Shown here: in pieces, positions 1-9,356 of the stretch
Position numbering within the stretch: the first letter of the stretch is position 1
Layout: each line of letters starts with the position of its first letter
From: Alphaproteobacteria bacterium
GTDB lineage: Bacteria; Pseudomonadota; Alphaproteobacteria; DSM-16000; Inquilinaceae
Reading direction: 5' to 3'
NCBI GenBank assembly: GCA_028284045.1
Contig: JANQSN010000038.1
Location: forward strand, 1 to 64,000
Length of the DNA: 64,000 nucleotides
The notes under the pieces: model-generated
Database searches by the model: none
What the model was told of the DNA's origin: nothing
Seen by the model: the letters and a program-made list of their open reading frames with translations, nothing else
Position numbers and translations under genes: made by a program

Positions 1-33
1 GGACCGCGGGCAACCAGGCTGGGCGCGCACGCC

Positions 34-777
34 ATGGCGATGCGAACGACGACGGCGCTCTTGGTGACGGCACCCTGGGTGGTGGTCGGCTTGCTGGCCG
101 GCTGCGGCGCGTCGCCGCCGCCCGCGCCCGACGCGGCCGCGCTGGCCCCGCCCGCACTGGCCCCAGCCCTCGATACCACACCGGCGCCGACCGTCCCCGC
201 GCTTCCGCCCGAGACGCCCCCAGCGGCAAGCGGGGCGCGGCTGGACGACATGGTGGCCACCATCGCCGGGACCGGCCGGACCAGCGCGATCGATCCGGCG
301 GAGATCGAGGCGCCCTGCCAGGCGCCCGCGCCTGACGGCTACCGCGTGCCCGCCGACTTCCAGGTCACCTTCGTCCTCAGCCCGCTGGCCGGCCAGCCGG
401 CGGGCGGCGACGCGGCGACCCCGCGGCGGCTGACGGTCGCGCCCGACGGCCGCTACCGCCTGGTAGCGCTGCTGCCGCCGCCACCCGGATCCCTGGCCGC
501 GCCGCTGGAACGCGCGCTTGGCGACGGCCGGGTCACCGGGCCGGGCCTGCGCAACCTCTACGCCGCCGTCGTCGCCTGCGGCTTCTTCGACCTGGAGGGG
601 CCGTATTTCGACGACCGGCGGCTGGACGGCAGCACGGCATCGATGCGCCAGGAAAGCACCCAATCGCTGGCGATCACCGCCGACGGCCGCCGCCACCAGG
701 TGGTGGTACGTAACCTTCCGGTCGAGCGCTTCGTGCGAATCCGCTCGACCCTGTTCGCCGAAACCCGCACCCTGTAG
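34..777 (+). CDS. Hypothetical lipoprotein
   Basis: A 247-residue protein with a bacterial lipoprotein signal: a hydrophobic stretch (about residues 8-22) ends in a lipobox LAGC with the acceptor cysteine at residue 24. A Pro/Ala-rich linker (about 26-70) follows, typical of a tether between membrane and folded domain. The C-terminal part (about 95-247) has a beta-rich look and three cysteines, but I recognise no family. A second in-frame ATG lies two codons downstream. It is followed 54 bp later by hemN on the same strand and may be cotranscribed. The function is unknown; the membrane-anchored location is inferred from the lipobox. Confidence 0.75.
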   Translation: MAMRTTTALLVTAPWVVVGLLAGCGASPPPAPDAAALAPPALAPALDTTPAPTVPALPPETPPAASGARLDDMVATIAGTGRTSAIDPAEIEAPCQAPAPDGYRVPADFQVTFVLSPLAGQPAGGDAATPRRLTVAPDGRYRLVALLPPPPGSLAAPLERALGDGRVTGPGLRNLYAAVVACGFFDLEGPYFDDRRLDGSTASMRQESTQSLAITADGRRHQVVVRNLPVERFVRIRSTLFAETRTL

Positions 778-831
778 CTGGGGCCGGCCGCGTCACCGGC
801 CCGGCGCCCTTCCCCCTGGGATCACGCCCCG

Positions 832-2184
832 ATGGATTTCGAGACCCTCACCCGCTACGACCGGCCGCTGCCGCGCTACACCAGCTATCCCACAGCGCCG
901 CATTTCGACACGGCCATCACCGGCGAGACCTACGCCGCCTGGCTCACCGCCGTGCCGCCCGATCAGCCGGTGTCGCTCTACCTGCACATCCCGTTCTGCG
1001 ACTCGCTGTGCTGGTTCTGCGGCTGCCATACCAAGATCACCCAGCGCTATGCGCCGATCGCCGCCTATCTGGAGCATCTGATCGGAGAGATCGACCGGGT
1101 CGCCGGCCTGATCCCCGGCCGCCCGCCGGTCTCGCGCATCCATTGGGGCGGCGGCAGCCCGACCATCCTGGAGCCGGCGGATTTCCTCGCCATCAGCCGG
1201 GCGATCGATGCCCGCTTCGACCGCACCGCGGCGTGCGAGACATCGGTGGAGATCGATCCACGCGGGCTCGACCAGGCGATGGTGGACGCGCTGGCTGCCG
1301 CCGGGGTCAACCGCGCCAGCATCGGCCTGCAGGACATCAACCCGGACGTCCAGGCGGCGGTGAACCGCTATCAGTCGCTGGCGGAGACCGAGACGGTGCT
1401 GTCCCGCCTGCGCGCCGCCGGCATCCTGCGCAACAATATCGACCTGATGTACGGGCTGCCCCGCCAGTCGGTGGACGACGTCGCCCGCTCCACCCAGGCG
1501 GCGGTCGACCTTGGTGCAGACCGCATCGCCCTGTTCGGCTATGCCCATGTGCCGTGGATGAAGCGCCATCAGCGCCTGATCAACGAGGACGAGCTGCCCG
1601 ACGGCCGGGCGCGCTGGCAGGCGACGGAGGCGGCGGCGACGGTCCTGTTGCAGGCCGGCTATACGCGCATCGGCCTCGACCATTTCGCCCGGCCCGACGA
1701 TCCCATGGCGGTGGCGCAGGCCGCCGGGCGGCTGCGCCGCAACTTCCAGGGCTATACCGACGACCAGGCCCGCACGCTGATCGGCTTCGGCGCGTCGGCG
1801 ATCGGCGAGCTGCCGGACGGCTATGTGCAGAACCAGTCGCCGATCCACGGCTGGAGCCGGACCATCGCCGAGGGTGGGCTGGCCACCGTGCGCGGCTTCG
1901 CGCTCGACGATCAGGACCGGTTGAGCCGCGCGGTGATCGAGCGGCTGATGTGCGACATGAGCGTGGATCTGGCCGAGCTGGCCGGGGAGTGGGGCGCCGA
2001 TCCGGCAATCTTCGACGACGAGATTGCGCGCCTGGCGCCGCTAGAGGGCGATGGGCTGGCCGTGCGTGGCCCCGGCCGCACCATCACCATCCCGGAGGAT
2101 GCGCGCGCCCTGATGCGGGTGGTCGCCGCCGGCTTCGACCGCTATCTCGGCCGCTCCGCCGGGCGGCACAGCCGCGCCGTTTGA
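832..2184 (+). CDS. hemN: Oxygen-independent coproporphyrinogen III dehydrogenase HemN
   Basis: Radical-SAM enzyme that decarboxylates coproporphyrinogen III to protoporphyrinogen IX without O2 in haem synthesis. At 450 residues it has full family length. The [4Fe-4S] motif is CxxxCxxC at C56, C60 and C63, with the extra Cys at 65 that is typical of true HemN rather than HemW. The N-terminus (YDRPLPRYTSYPTA) is also the genuine HemN signature. A GGGSPT motif for SAM binding and a C-terminal MCDMSVDL segment are present. Its presence suggests haem synthesis under low oxygen. The upstream ribosome-binding site is weak. Downstream genes are convergent. Confidence 0.95.
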   Translation: MDFETLTRYDRPLPRYTSYPTAPHFDTAITGETYAAWLTAVPPDQPVSLYLHIPFCDSLCWFCGCHTKITQRYAPIAAYLEHLIGEIDRVAGLIPGRPPVSRIHWGGGSPTILEPADFLAISRAIDARFDRTAACETSVEIDPRGLDQAMVDALAAAGVNRASIGLQDINPDVQAAVNRYQSLAETETVLSRLRAAGILRNNIDLMYGLPRQSVDDVARSTQAAVDLGADRIALFGYAHVPWMKRHQRLINEDELPDGRARWQATEAAATVLLQAGYTRIGLDHFARPDDPMAVAQAAGRLRRNFQGYTDDQARTLIGFGASAIGELPDGYVQNQSPIHGWSRTIAEGGLATVRGFALDDQDRLSRAVIERLMCDMSVDLAELAGEWGADPAIFDDEIARLAPLEGDGLAVRGPGRTITIPEDARALMRVVAAGFDRYLGRSAGRHSRAV

Positions 2185-2247
2185 CGGCGCCCGGCCGGAC
2201 GTCGCCGCAACCGGCCGGATCGCGGCCGGAAAGAGGCACCGGACGCC

Positions 2248-2427
2248 CTAGACGGCCGGTTGGAAGAAGCGCTCCAGCGCACGGTCGGCCATCGCCTCGG
2301 CATGGGCGGCCAGCCGGCCAAGCTCACGGGCCTTGCGGTCGTCGCCGGCGGCGGCGGCCCGGTCGGCCTCGTCGCGGTGCCATTGGGCGCGCGCGATCAG
2401 GTCGTTCTCGTCAAGCTTGCTTGCCAT
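2248..2427 (-). CDS. Small hypothetical protein, 59 residues
   Basis: A 59-residue, highly charged, Ala-rich and probably all-helical protein. The chosen ATG has a good upstream AAGGA about 10 bases away. An earlier in-frame start would run far into the non-coding stretch towards the pentapeptide gene and lacks support. No signal peptide or known domain. Many alphaproteobacteria carry short helical proteins of this kind, but I cannot name a family. It lies between convergent hemN and the pentapeptide-repeat gene, on the same strand as the latter. Confidence 0.55.
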   Translation of the reverse strand: MASKLDENDLIARAQWHRDEADRAAAAGDDRKARELGRLAAHAEAMADRALERFFQPAV

Positions 2428-2582
2428 CGTCCCGGTTCCTTCTGGATCGGTCGGCCCCTCGCCCGTGACGGTGGGGCCTTGGCGGCGGGCGCATCCCGCC
2501 CTGTCACTCGAACCCTCCCCCTTTCTTGCCACCGGCCGCGCGCGGCCGGCTGTGCGATCCGTCACAAGCACCGGCCGGGCGG

Positions 2583-3944
2583 TTACCGGCCCGATGGCAG
2601 CGGCGGATCGAAGCCGATCGCTCCGCGGAAATCCGTCTGTGTCAGATCGGCGTCGCGGAAGTCCGCATTGGTGAGATCGGCATCCAGGAACACCGCGCGC
2701 CGCAGATCCGCGCCGCGGAAGTCGGCGAAGCGCAGCGAGGCTTCGGTGAAGTCGGCCTCGCGCAGGCGGCAATGCTCGAAGGTCGCGCCGTCCAGGATGG
2801 CGTTGGCGAAGCCGGTCGCCCAGCGCGTCTCGCCGACCCCGACGATCGGCATGCTCTCCGCATTGGCGTAGCGGAAGTTCGCCTTGCTCGCGACCGCGCG
2901 GCGGAACGAGGCGCCGCGCAGATTGCTGTGGGAGAAATTGGCTTCCATGCAGTTCGCCGACCCGAACTGCGCCATCGACAGCCGGCAGCTTTGGAACGCC
3001 GTGCCCAGCATCAGCGCCCGGCTGAAATCCGCGGCCGACAGCTCCATCTCGTCGAGGCTGAGATCCGACAGGTCGATGCCGGCGAAGTCCGCCTGGCGGC
3101 CCTTGCTGCCCAGGCTCTCGATCCAGATCATATGGGCCTTGAAGATCTCCTTCAGGCCCTTGTCCAGGTTCTCCAGCTTGCGCGGAAATGACGCCCCTTC
3201 GGTGTTGCAGGTGTCGAAGGTGTCGTTGTCGAACACGGCGGCATTGAGGTCGGCGCCCGCCAGGTTGACTTGCGCCAGATTGGCGCTGCGCATGGTCGCG
3301 CCGTGCAGGACGCAGTTGGAGAGATTGGCGCTGGTCAGGTCGGCGCCTTCGAACTGAACGCCGCGCAGCGTGCAGTTCGACAGGTCGGCGTTGGTCAGCT
3401 TGGCATTGCGCAGGACGGCGTTGGTCAGGTCGGTGGCGCAGAAGGAATGGGCGGAGAACTTCGCCCCGGTCAGGTTGGCCTCGCGCAGACTGCCTTCCGC
3501 CAGGCCGGCCTGGCCGTCATTGACCATCTCCAGCTCGCCGGCCGCACCCTTGCGCACCAGCATGCCGCTGCGCGCGTCGACGGACTCCAGATTGGCCTGC
3601 TCAAGGTTCGAGCCGCGCATGATGGCGCCACGCAGATCGGCGCTGGCCAGGCTGCACTGGCGCATCTCGCAATGGCGCAGGTCGGCGCCGAACAGATTGG
3701 CGCGATCCAGGCTGGTGCCGACCATGCTGCTGTGGCGCAGCCGGGCGCCGCGCAACTCCGCATCGTCGAGGCGCATGCCATCGAAGTTAAGGTGCGACGC
3801 ATCACACAGCGACAGGTTGAGCCGCCGGCCGCCTTCGATGCCGGAGAGATAGCGGTCGTGCAGGACATACAGGCGGTCCAGCGTCGGCTGGTCGATCGCC
3901 TCCGGTGTCTCCGGCTCCCGCAACTTCTGTGCAGATGCCACCAC
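2583..3944 (-). CDS. Pentapeptide-repeat protein
   Basis: A 453-residue protein made almost wholly of A(D/N)Lxx pentapeptide repeats, which fold as a right-handed quadrilateral beta-helix. Two repeat blocks (about residues 45-235 and 280-440) are split by a non-repeat insert around 236-280 (KLENLDKGLKEIFKAHMIWI region). The start is GTG, with a strong GAGGAAGG ribosome-binding site about seven bases upstream. There is no signal peptide, so it is probably cytosolic. Members of this fold range from DNA-gyrase-protecting mimics to structural scaffolds, and nothing here decides the role. Confidence 0.85.
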   Translation of the reverse strand: MVASAQKLREPETPEAIDQPTLDRLYVLHDRYLSGIEGGRRLNLSLCDASHLNFDGMRLDDAELRGARLRHSSMVGTSLDRANLFGADLRHCEMRQCSLASADLRGAIMRGSNLEQANLESVDARSGMLVRKGAAGELEMVNDGQAGLAEGSLREANLTGAKFSAHSFCATDLTNAVLRNAKLTNADLSNCTLRGVQFEGADLTSANLSNCVLHGATMRSANLAQVNLAGADLNAAVFDNDTFDTCNTEGASFPRKLENLDKGLKEIFKAHMIWIESLGSKGRQADFAGIDLSDLSLDEMELSAADFSRALMLGTAFQSCRLSMAQFGSANCMEANFSHSNLRGASFRRAVASKANFRYANAESMPIVGVGETRWATGFANAILDGATFEHCRLREADFTEASLRFADFRGADLRRAVFLDADLTNADFRDADLTQTDFRGAIGFDPPLPSGR

Positions 3945-4114
3945 GTCGACCCTTCCTCAAGGGACGGTGCGGCCGATCATCCAGCGGCCGCCCCCCGACG
4001 GACCGCCCCCAAAAGCCACCGGTCGGCCGGCAAGGGGGGACAACCCGTCCGCTGAGAAGTCTCACCGCAATTCCACTGCAATTTAGTTAACGCGGGGTTG
4101 AGGCACTTTCGAAG

Positions 4115-5035
4115 CTAAGGGTTTGATTTTGCAGACATCGGCTCGATCAGCACGAGCACCAGTGCAACCGCGACGGCGGCGAGGGCGCCGATTTCCGCGG
4201 GACCGATCGCCTCCCCCAGGATCAGCGCGCTGGTCACGACGCCGACCGCCGGGATCGCCACGGTGCCGATGGCCGCCAGGTTGGCCGGCAGCAGCCGCAC
4301 CGTCTTGAACCAGGCATAGTGGCAATAGATCATCGGCACCGTGGCGGCGTAGAACAGGCCGATCAGGCTGCCCGTCCCCGCCGTGGCCAGCGTGCCGGGA
4401 TCGCCCAGAAACACCGTCCCGACGACCACCGGCACGCCGCCGATCAGCATCATCAGACCCGTCAATTGGGCGACCGGCAGGCGCCAGTCGACCGCCTTGG
4501 TGGCGACGGTTCCCGCCCCCCAGGACAAGGCCGCCAGGAGGATCAGCGCCGGGCCGGCCGGTGCGGCGATCAGGCCGTCGAGATCCGGCAGCACCAAGAG
4601 GGCGAGCCCCAGCACCGCCAAGACCAGCGCGATCCCGCGGCGCCGGGTGAAGCGCTCGCCCAAGAGCCAGACCGCCAACACCGTCGCCCAGATCGGCATG
4701 GTGTAGGCGATGATGACGCCGCGGCCCGCCTCCATCAGGCTGAGCCCGACGGCGACCGAGAGCTGCCAGCCGGTGATGTTGAGCAGGCTGCAGACGACCA
4801 GCGCGCCGATCTGCCCGCGCGGCGACACGAACCGCCCACCGGCGAGGCGGTGGATCGCCAACAGGCCGACGCCGCCGACCGCCAGGCAGATCGTCCGGAA
4901 GATCCACGGATCGACATCCGTGACCGCCAGCTTGATCATCGGGAAGTTGATGCCCCAGAAGACCGACAGGCTGGCCAACAGCACGACGGCCTGCGCCGGA
5001 ACCGGCGCGGGCTCGGCGCCCGATCGCAAGGTCAT
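4115..5035 (-). CDS. EamA/DMT-family transporter
   Basis: A 306-residue polytopic membrane protein with about ten hydrophobic segments in two EamA halves, the normal size for drug/metabolite transporters. The N-terminal FWGINFPMIKLA and the repeated Gly/Ala-rich helices are typical. It is the third gene of a minus-strand group: cyclase, aldo/keto reductase, then this gene after a 15-bp gap. The substrate cannot be read from the sequence. Family members export amino acids, metabolites or drugs. Confidence 0.85.
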   Translation of the reverse strand: MTLRSGAEPAPVPAQAVVLLASLSVFWGINFPMIKLAVTDVDPWIFRTICLAVGGVGLLAIHRLAGGRFVSPRGQIGALVVCSLLNITGWQLSVAVGLSLMEAGRGVIIAYTMPIWATVLAVWLLGERFTRRRGIALVLAVLGLALLVLPDLDGLIAAPAGPALILLAALSWGAGTVATKAVDWRLPVAQLTGLMMLIGGVPVVVGTVFLGDPGTLATAGTGSLIGLFYAATVPMIYCHYAWFKTVRLLPANLAAIGTVAIPAVGVVTSALILGEAIGPAEIGALAAVAVALVLVLIEPMSAKSNP

Positions 5036-5050
5036 GAGGTCCCCAGAGGT

Positions 5051-5902
5051 TCAGATCATAGATAGTGGACGCGGAGAGGTCGGCGGCGGGAACAGGCGGT
5101 CGAGCGCGTCCAGTGTCGACGGGTCGAGCACCAGCGCGTTGGCCGCCGCCAGCGCGGCCACGCGGTCCGACCGGCCGGTCTTGGGGATCGAGGCCAGGCC
5201 CGGCTGGCGCAGGGTCCACGCGACCGCCAGCGTCTCCGGACGCACGCCCAGTTGCTCCGCGAGCGTGACCAGCCCGGCATGGCGGATCAGCCGGCCTTCG
5301 TCCAGCGGCGAATAGGCCATCACCGCCGTCGACGCGGCGCGGCAGGCATCGACCAGGCCGCTGTCCGCCGCCCGCTCCGCCAGGTTGTAGTAGATCTGGT
5401 TGGCGGCGATCCGGCCGGGCGCCAGGGCGAGCGCCTCGGCGAGATCCTCCTGATCGAAGTTGCTGACCCCGTAGTCGATCACCTTGCCGGCGGTCTGCAG
5501 GCGGTCGAACGCCTCCAGCGTCTCCACCAGCGGGATCGAGCCCGGCCAGTGCAACAAGTAGAGATCGATCCGGTCGGTGGCGAGATGGCGCAGGCTGCGC
5601 TCGCACGCCGCGATCAGGCCGCCGCGGTCGGCGTGGTAGGGCAGCACCTTGCTGACCAGGAATGCCTCGTCGCGGCGGTCGCCGATCGCCTCGGCGATGA
5701 GCTGTTCGGCCCCCCCGTCGGCATACATCTCCGCGGTGTCGATCAGGCGCAAGCCCTGGTCCAGCGCCGCCCGGAGCGCTGCCGCCTCCGCGCCGCGTAC
5801 CGCCGGCTCCTCGGCCATGCGCCAGGTGCCGAGGCCGAGACGGGGCATCCGCGCACCCGACGGCATCGGCAGGGTCGCATCGATCTCCTGCGGAGCGGTC
5901 AT
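5051..5902 (-). CDS. Aldo/keto reductase
   Basis: A 283-residue NAD(P)H-dependent oxidoreductase of the AKR superfamily (TIM barrel). The catalytic tetrad is visible: D55 and Y60 in LIDTAEMYADGG, K85 in FLVSKV, and H118 in LYLLHWPG. The C-terminal IPKTGRSDRV segment is the NADP-phosphate binding region, in the form usual for AKR5-type prokaryotic enzymes. Its ATG overlaps the stop of the upstream cyclase by four bases (ATGA), indicating translational coupling. Reduction of small aldehydes or keto compounds is likely; the substrate is unknown. Confidence 0.9.
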   Translation of the reverse strand: MTAPQEIDATLPMPSGARMPRLGLGTWRMAEEPAVRGAEAAALRAALDQGLRLIDTAEMYADGGAEQLIAEAIGDRRDEAFLVSKVLPYHADRGGLIAACERSLRHLATDRIDLYLLHWPGSIPLVETLEAFDRLQTAGKVIDYGVSNFDQEDLAEALALAPGRIAANQIYYNLAERAADSGLVDACRAASTAVMAYSPLDEGRLIRHAGLVTLAEQLGVRPETLAVAWTLRQPGLASIPKTGRSDRVAALAAANALVLDPSTLDALDRLFPPPTSPRPLSMI

Positions 5903-7929
5903 GTCGTCCCTCCCTTGCGGTCCAGCGCGATCAGATCGTCCGTCGCTCCGTCCGCCAGCCGCCGGGCATGGTAGCGGACCAGGGGATCCTCCGGCACCAC
6001 CGCCGCCAGCGCGCCGAAGGCCGCCGCCGCCGTTGCCCGGCCTTCCGCCATCGCCTGCCAGGCCGCGTCATAGGCCGCCGGATCGGCCAGCGAGGGGCCG
6101 TCGCCAACCAACTCGGGGCCAGCCGGCTCCGGCACCAGCTCGAACGCCGCCACGGGCTGGCGCTTGCCCTTCAGCACCAAGCGGCCGATCGGGCGCAGGC
6201 GATGCTCGCCCTCGGTGCGGACCAGCGCGGCCCGCGTCGTGTCGCCGACGCACACGGCCGTTGAGAAGATGCCGTTCGCCTGCTCCAGCCGGGCCGCGGT
6301 GTTCACCGCATCGCCGACGGCGGTGAACTGGAAGCGCTCCGACCCGCCGATATTGCCCACGACCGCCGCGCCGGTATAGACGCCGATGCGCGTCGCGCCG
6401 ACCCCCAGCGCAGCCGTCTCGCGGCGAAACGCCTCGGCATAGCGCGCGATCGCCGCGGCACAGGCGATCGCCCGGTCGGCATGGTCCGGCTGGTCGAGGG
6501 GCGCGCCGAAGAAGGCCATCATGCCGTCGCCGACGAACTTGTCGACGGTCCCGTCATGGGCCAGCACGCAGGCGCTCAAGCCATCGAGATAGCGGTTCAG
6601 CAGATCCGCCAAATCGGTTGCCGACAGGCCTTCCGACAGCGTGGTGAACCCGGCGAGATCGGTGAACAGGAAGGTGCAGATCCGCCGCTCGCCACTGAGG
6701 CGCAGTTGCCCGGGATCGGCCTCCAGCCGGGCGACGACGGCGGGCGAGACATAGCGGGCGAAGGCGTCGCGGATGAACCGCCGCTCCGCCCGCAGGCGGC
6801 GGCCCGCCCATCCGGCCTCCAGCCCCGCGCCGATCGCCAGCGCGGCGAGCGGCGCGGTCAGGGTGACCAGCCCGCCCCCGGCGGCATGCCAGGCGATGGC
6901 CGCGGCGATCATCGCCGTCGCGACCAGCGCGCCCAACACCAGCTTGGCCGACCAGCCCAGGACCAGCCGCGCCAACCCGATCCCGGCGAGCGCGGCCAGC
7001 GCCGACAGTGCCGCATCCAGCCCCAGCGGCGCGCGGGCCAGCCGCCGGCCATCGAGCAGTTGCGCCAGCGCATGGGCGTGGATGGTGACGCCGGGCAGCG
7101 ACCGGCCGGCGAGATCGAAGGGCGTGCGGTGGCGATCGGTGCCGGAAAGGTCGAGGCCGATCAGCGCCACCCGCCCGGCCAGCCAATCCGGTGGCAGCAG
7201 CGCGGCCGCCGCCGCCGGATAGCGGGCGACGGCCGGCGTCGCCGGGTCGGGCCGGCCCGACCAGTCGATCGCCAACGTGTCCGGCACACTATCCGCCGGC
7301 CGGCCGGCCGCCGCCGCCAGCGCCGCAGCGAAGCTGTCGCGGCCGTCGCGCCGCACCGCCAGGCGGCGCACCACCCCGTCCAGCGGATCGCGCAAGAGAT
7401 TGGCGAAACCCTGGTCGAGACCGTCCAGGAAGTCCTGGTGATAGGCGCGCTGGCCATCGCTCATCGCGCCCGGATCCAGCGTGCCGGCCATCACCACCGG
7501 CACCCCCAGCCCACCCAGCCGGGCGCGCAAGGCCTGGTCCTTGGCCGGCTCGCTCGGCCGGTCGATCAGGAGGTCGACGCCGATCGCCCGCACACCGCGC
7601 GCCGCCAACACGTCGACCAGCTCGGCGAGGAAACCGCGGTCGACCGGCGAGCGGTAGGGCAGGCCGGCCAATGTCTCCTCCGTCACCGCAAGGATGACGA
7701 TGTCCTCGCGCGCCGGCGCCGACGGCGCGAAGACGGCGATTCGCAGATCGTCGAACAGGCGTTCCGGCACCCCGGCCACCGGCACCCCGCGCACCAGGGC
7801 GGTGAGCGCGATGCCGAGCAGCAGCGCCGCGGCCAGCCGGACCGCCAGCGCCGCCCCGGCGGACCGCCGCCCCCCGGCGACGGGCAGCTTGCCCCGATCC
7901 GTCGCGAAACCGCCGTGCTTCAGCCCCAT
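5899..7929 (-). CDS. CHASE2-domain adenylate/guanylate cyclase
   Basis: A 676-residue membrane-bound class III nucleotidyl cyclase. In order: a short cytosolic N-terminus, TM helix (about 25-45), extracytoplasmic CHASE2 sensor (about 50-310), three closely spaced TM helices (about 315-400), and the catalytic domain (about 430-600). Catalytic residues are present: the first metal Asp in LFTDLAGFTTLSE, the purine-contact Lys and second Asp in DKFVGD, and the transition-state Asn/Arg in VNTAARLE. I chose the ATG with GAAGG upstream; a longer frame to 8304 would overlap the divergent DUF4384 gene. It heads an operon with the aldo/keto reductase and EamA gene. Confidence 0.9.
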   Translation of the reverse strand: MGLKHGGFATDRGKLPVAGGRRSAGAALAVRLAAALLLGIALTALVRGVPVAGVPERLFDDLRIAVFAPSAPAREDIVILAVTEETLAGLPYRSPVDRGFLAELVDVLAARGVRAIGVDLLIDRPSEPAKDQALRARLGGLGVPVVMAGTLDPGAMSDGQRAYHQDFLDGLDQGFANLLRDPLDGVVRRLAVRRDGRDSFAAALAAAAGRPADSVPDTLAIDWSGRPDPATPAVARYPAAAAALLPPDWLAGRVALIGLDLSGTDRHRTPFDLAGRSLPGVTIHAHALAQLLDGRRLARAPLGLDAALSALAALAGIGLARLVLGWSAKLVLGALVATAMIAAAIAWHAAGGGLVTLTAPLAALAIGAGLEAGWAGRRLRAERRFIRDAFARYVSPAVVARLEADPGQLRLSGERRICTFLFTDLAGFTTLSEGLSATDLADLLNRYLDGLSACVLAHDGTVDKFVGDGMMAFFGAPLDQPDHADRAIACAAAIARYAEAFRRETAALGVGATRIGVYTGAAVVGNIGGSERFQFTAVGDAVNTAARLEQANGIFSTAVCVGDTTRAALVRTEGEHRLRPIGRLVLKGKRQPVAAFELVPEPAGPELVGDGPSLADPAAYDAAWQAMAEGRATAAAAFGALAAVVPEDPLVRYHARRLADGATDDLIALDRKGGTT

Positions 7930-8047
7930 TGACCCCAGACCTTCGCAATCGTCTCGTCGCAGGACGCCGCGCCACCGGCGCCCTCGCCTTGCCGGCGCAT
8001 CCTCCGGCGCCTTACCCTCACGCCACCTGACGAGCACCGGTACCGAG

Positions 8048-9322
8048 ATGACAAGCGCGATCGACATGGCGCCGGCAGATCCCCCGCGCCGCCCCGCCGC
8101 CACCGCCCGGTTGGCAGCCCCGGCTCTCGCCCTGGCCCTGGGGCTCGGCCTCGCCCTGCTGATGCCGGCCACCCCGGCGCAAGCGGACGCGGTGGTGCTG
8201 ACCAGCAGCGCGCCGAACCTCGACCCCGGCGACAGCCTCGACGACGCCGCGGTGATCGAGGTGCCGGCCGGCGCCTCGGTGACGCTGATCACCCGGCGCG
8301 GCAAGACCGTGACACTGGCCGGGCCCTACACCGGTCCGGCCGACCAGGCCGGCGCTACCGGGCAGCCGGGTCGGTCCGACGAGACGGCGGAGGACGCCGC
8401 ATCGGTGATCCGCCGGCTGCTGGTCCGCAGCCCCGACGATCTGTCGAGCCTGGGCGCCGGCCGCGCCGTCGGCGACACGGTGGCCGGCACGCTGCCGGCG
8501 GAACCGGATGCCGGTCCCCGCGACATCGATGTCGACCGCGACGGGGTGCACTGCGTCGATCCCGCCGATCCGCCGGGCTTCCGCCGGCTGGATGGCGCCC
8601 TGGCCCGGTCGGTGCCGATCGTCGGCGCCGACGCCAACACCCGCATCGACTTCGCCAGCGACCAGACATCCGCGCCCTGGCCGCCGGCGCTGGCGCTCGA
8701 CGATGGCCTGGTCTACCGGGTGCCGGACGACGCGGACGATCCTTCGGGGCCGGCCTCGCTGATCCTGCGGGTGGTCGACCGCGCCGGCCGGGAAGAGGTC
8801 GACTGGATCCTGGCGCTGGCGCGCGCCGGCTGCGGCGCGCAGGCGGCCCGGGCGCTGGCCGCCTATCGCGAGCGCACGGTCGCGCTGTCGGTCTATGTCA
8901 CCTCCGACCGCGGGCCCGCGCCGATCTACCGGGTGGGCGAGTCCGTCCATCTGGCGATCCGCGCCAACCGCAACGCCTATCTCTACTGCTATGCCGTGCC
9001 CAGCAGCGGGCCGATCATTCCCCTCTTCCCCGTGGACGGCAGCCGCGGTGCCGGCGTCGCCGCCAACGCGACGCTGAGCGTGCCGGGGGACCGCTGGCCC
9101 GGCCATCTGGCGGTGGTGTCGCCGCCGGGCGAGGACGCCGTGCGCTGCTACGGCACCGACCGCGACGTCACCGACCGGCTGCCGGACACGGTGGTGCCGC
9201 TGTCGCATACGCCGCTGCCGGCGGATGTCGCCGCCTCGCTGGACGACCTGTTCCGCGACCTGGCGGCCAACGACGGCGTGGCGCTGGCGGTGGCCGAGCT
9301 GCGGCTGACGGTCACCGAGTGA
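8048..9322 (+). CDS. Secreted DUF4384-containing protein
   Basis: A 424-residue exported protein. The signal peptide ends near the ATPAQA site at about residue 48. Next comes a beta-rich region with VPAGASVTLITRRGKTVTL, resembling FecR-type periplasmic sensory sheets. The C-terminal DUF4384 domain (about 280-400) carries the hallmark pattern YRVGESVHLAIRANRNAYLY and a LFPVDG motif. Divergent from the CHASE2 cyclase at 7929 and 34 bp before a second CHASE2 cyclase, so it may supply a periplasmic partner for these sensors. That role is inference from position only. Confidence 0.8.
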   Translation: MTSAIDMAPADPPRRPAATARLAAPALALALGLGLALLMPATPAQADAVVLTSSAPNLDPGDSLDDAAVIEVPAGASVTLITRRGKTVTLAGPYTGPADQAGATGQPGRSDETAEDAASVIRRLLVRSPDDLSSLGAGRAVGDTVAGTLPAEPDAGPRDIDVDRDGVHCVDPADPPGFRRLDGALARSVPIVGADANTRIDFASDQTSAPWPPALALDDGLVYRVPDDADDPSGPASLILRVVDRAGREEVDWILALARAGCGAQAARALAAYRERTVALSVYVTSDRGPAPIYRVGESVHLAIRANRNAYLYCYAVPSSGPIIPLFPVDGSRGAGVAANATLSVPGDRWPGHLAVVSPPGEDAVRCYGTDRDVTDRLPDTVVPLSHTPLPADVAASLDDLFRDLAANDGVALAVAELRLTVTE

Positions 9323-9356
9323 GCGGGCGCGCCGCCAGCCGTCGGCCCAAGGCCGG

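Noticed and set aside
4083..5606. Long minus-strand frame over the EamA and aldo/keto reductase genes
   Set aside because: Shadow frame of low complexity; both overlapping genes have clear domains and coupled starts.
7930..8304. N-terminal extension of the CHASE2 cyclase
   Set aside because: It would overlap the divergent DUF4384 gene by about 257 bp; the internal ATG at 7929 has GAAGG and leads straight into the first TM helix.
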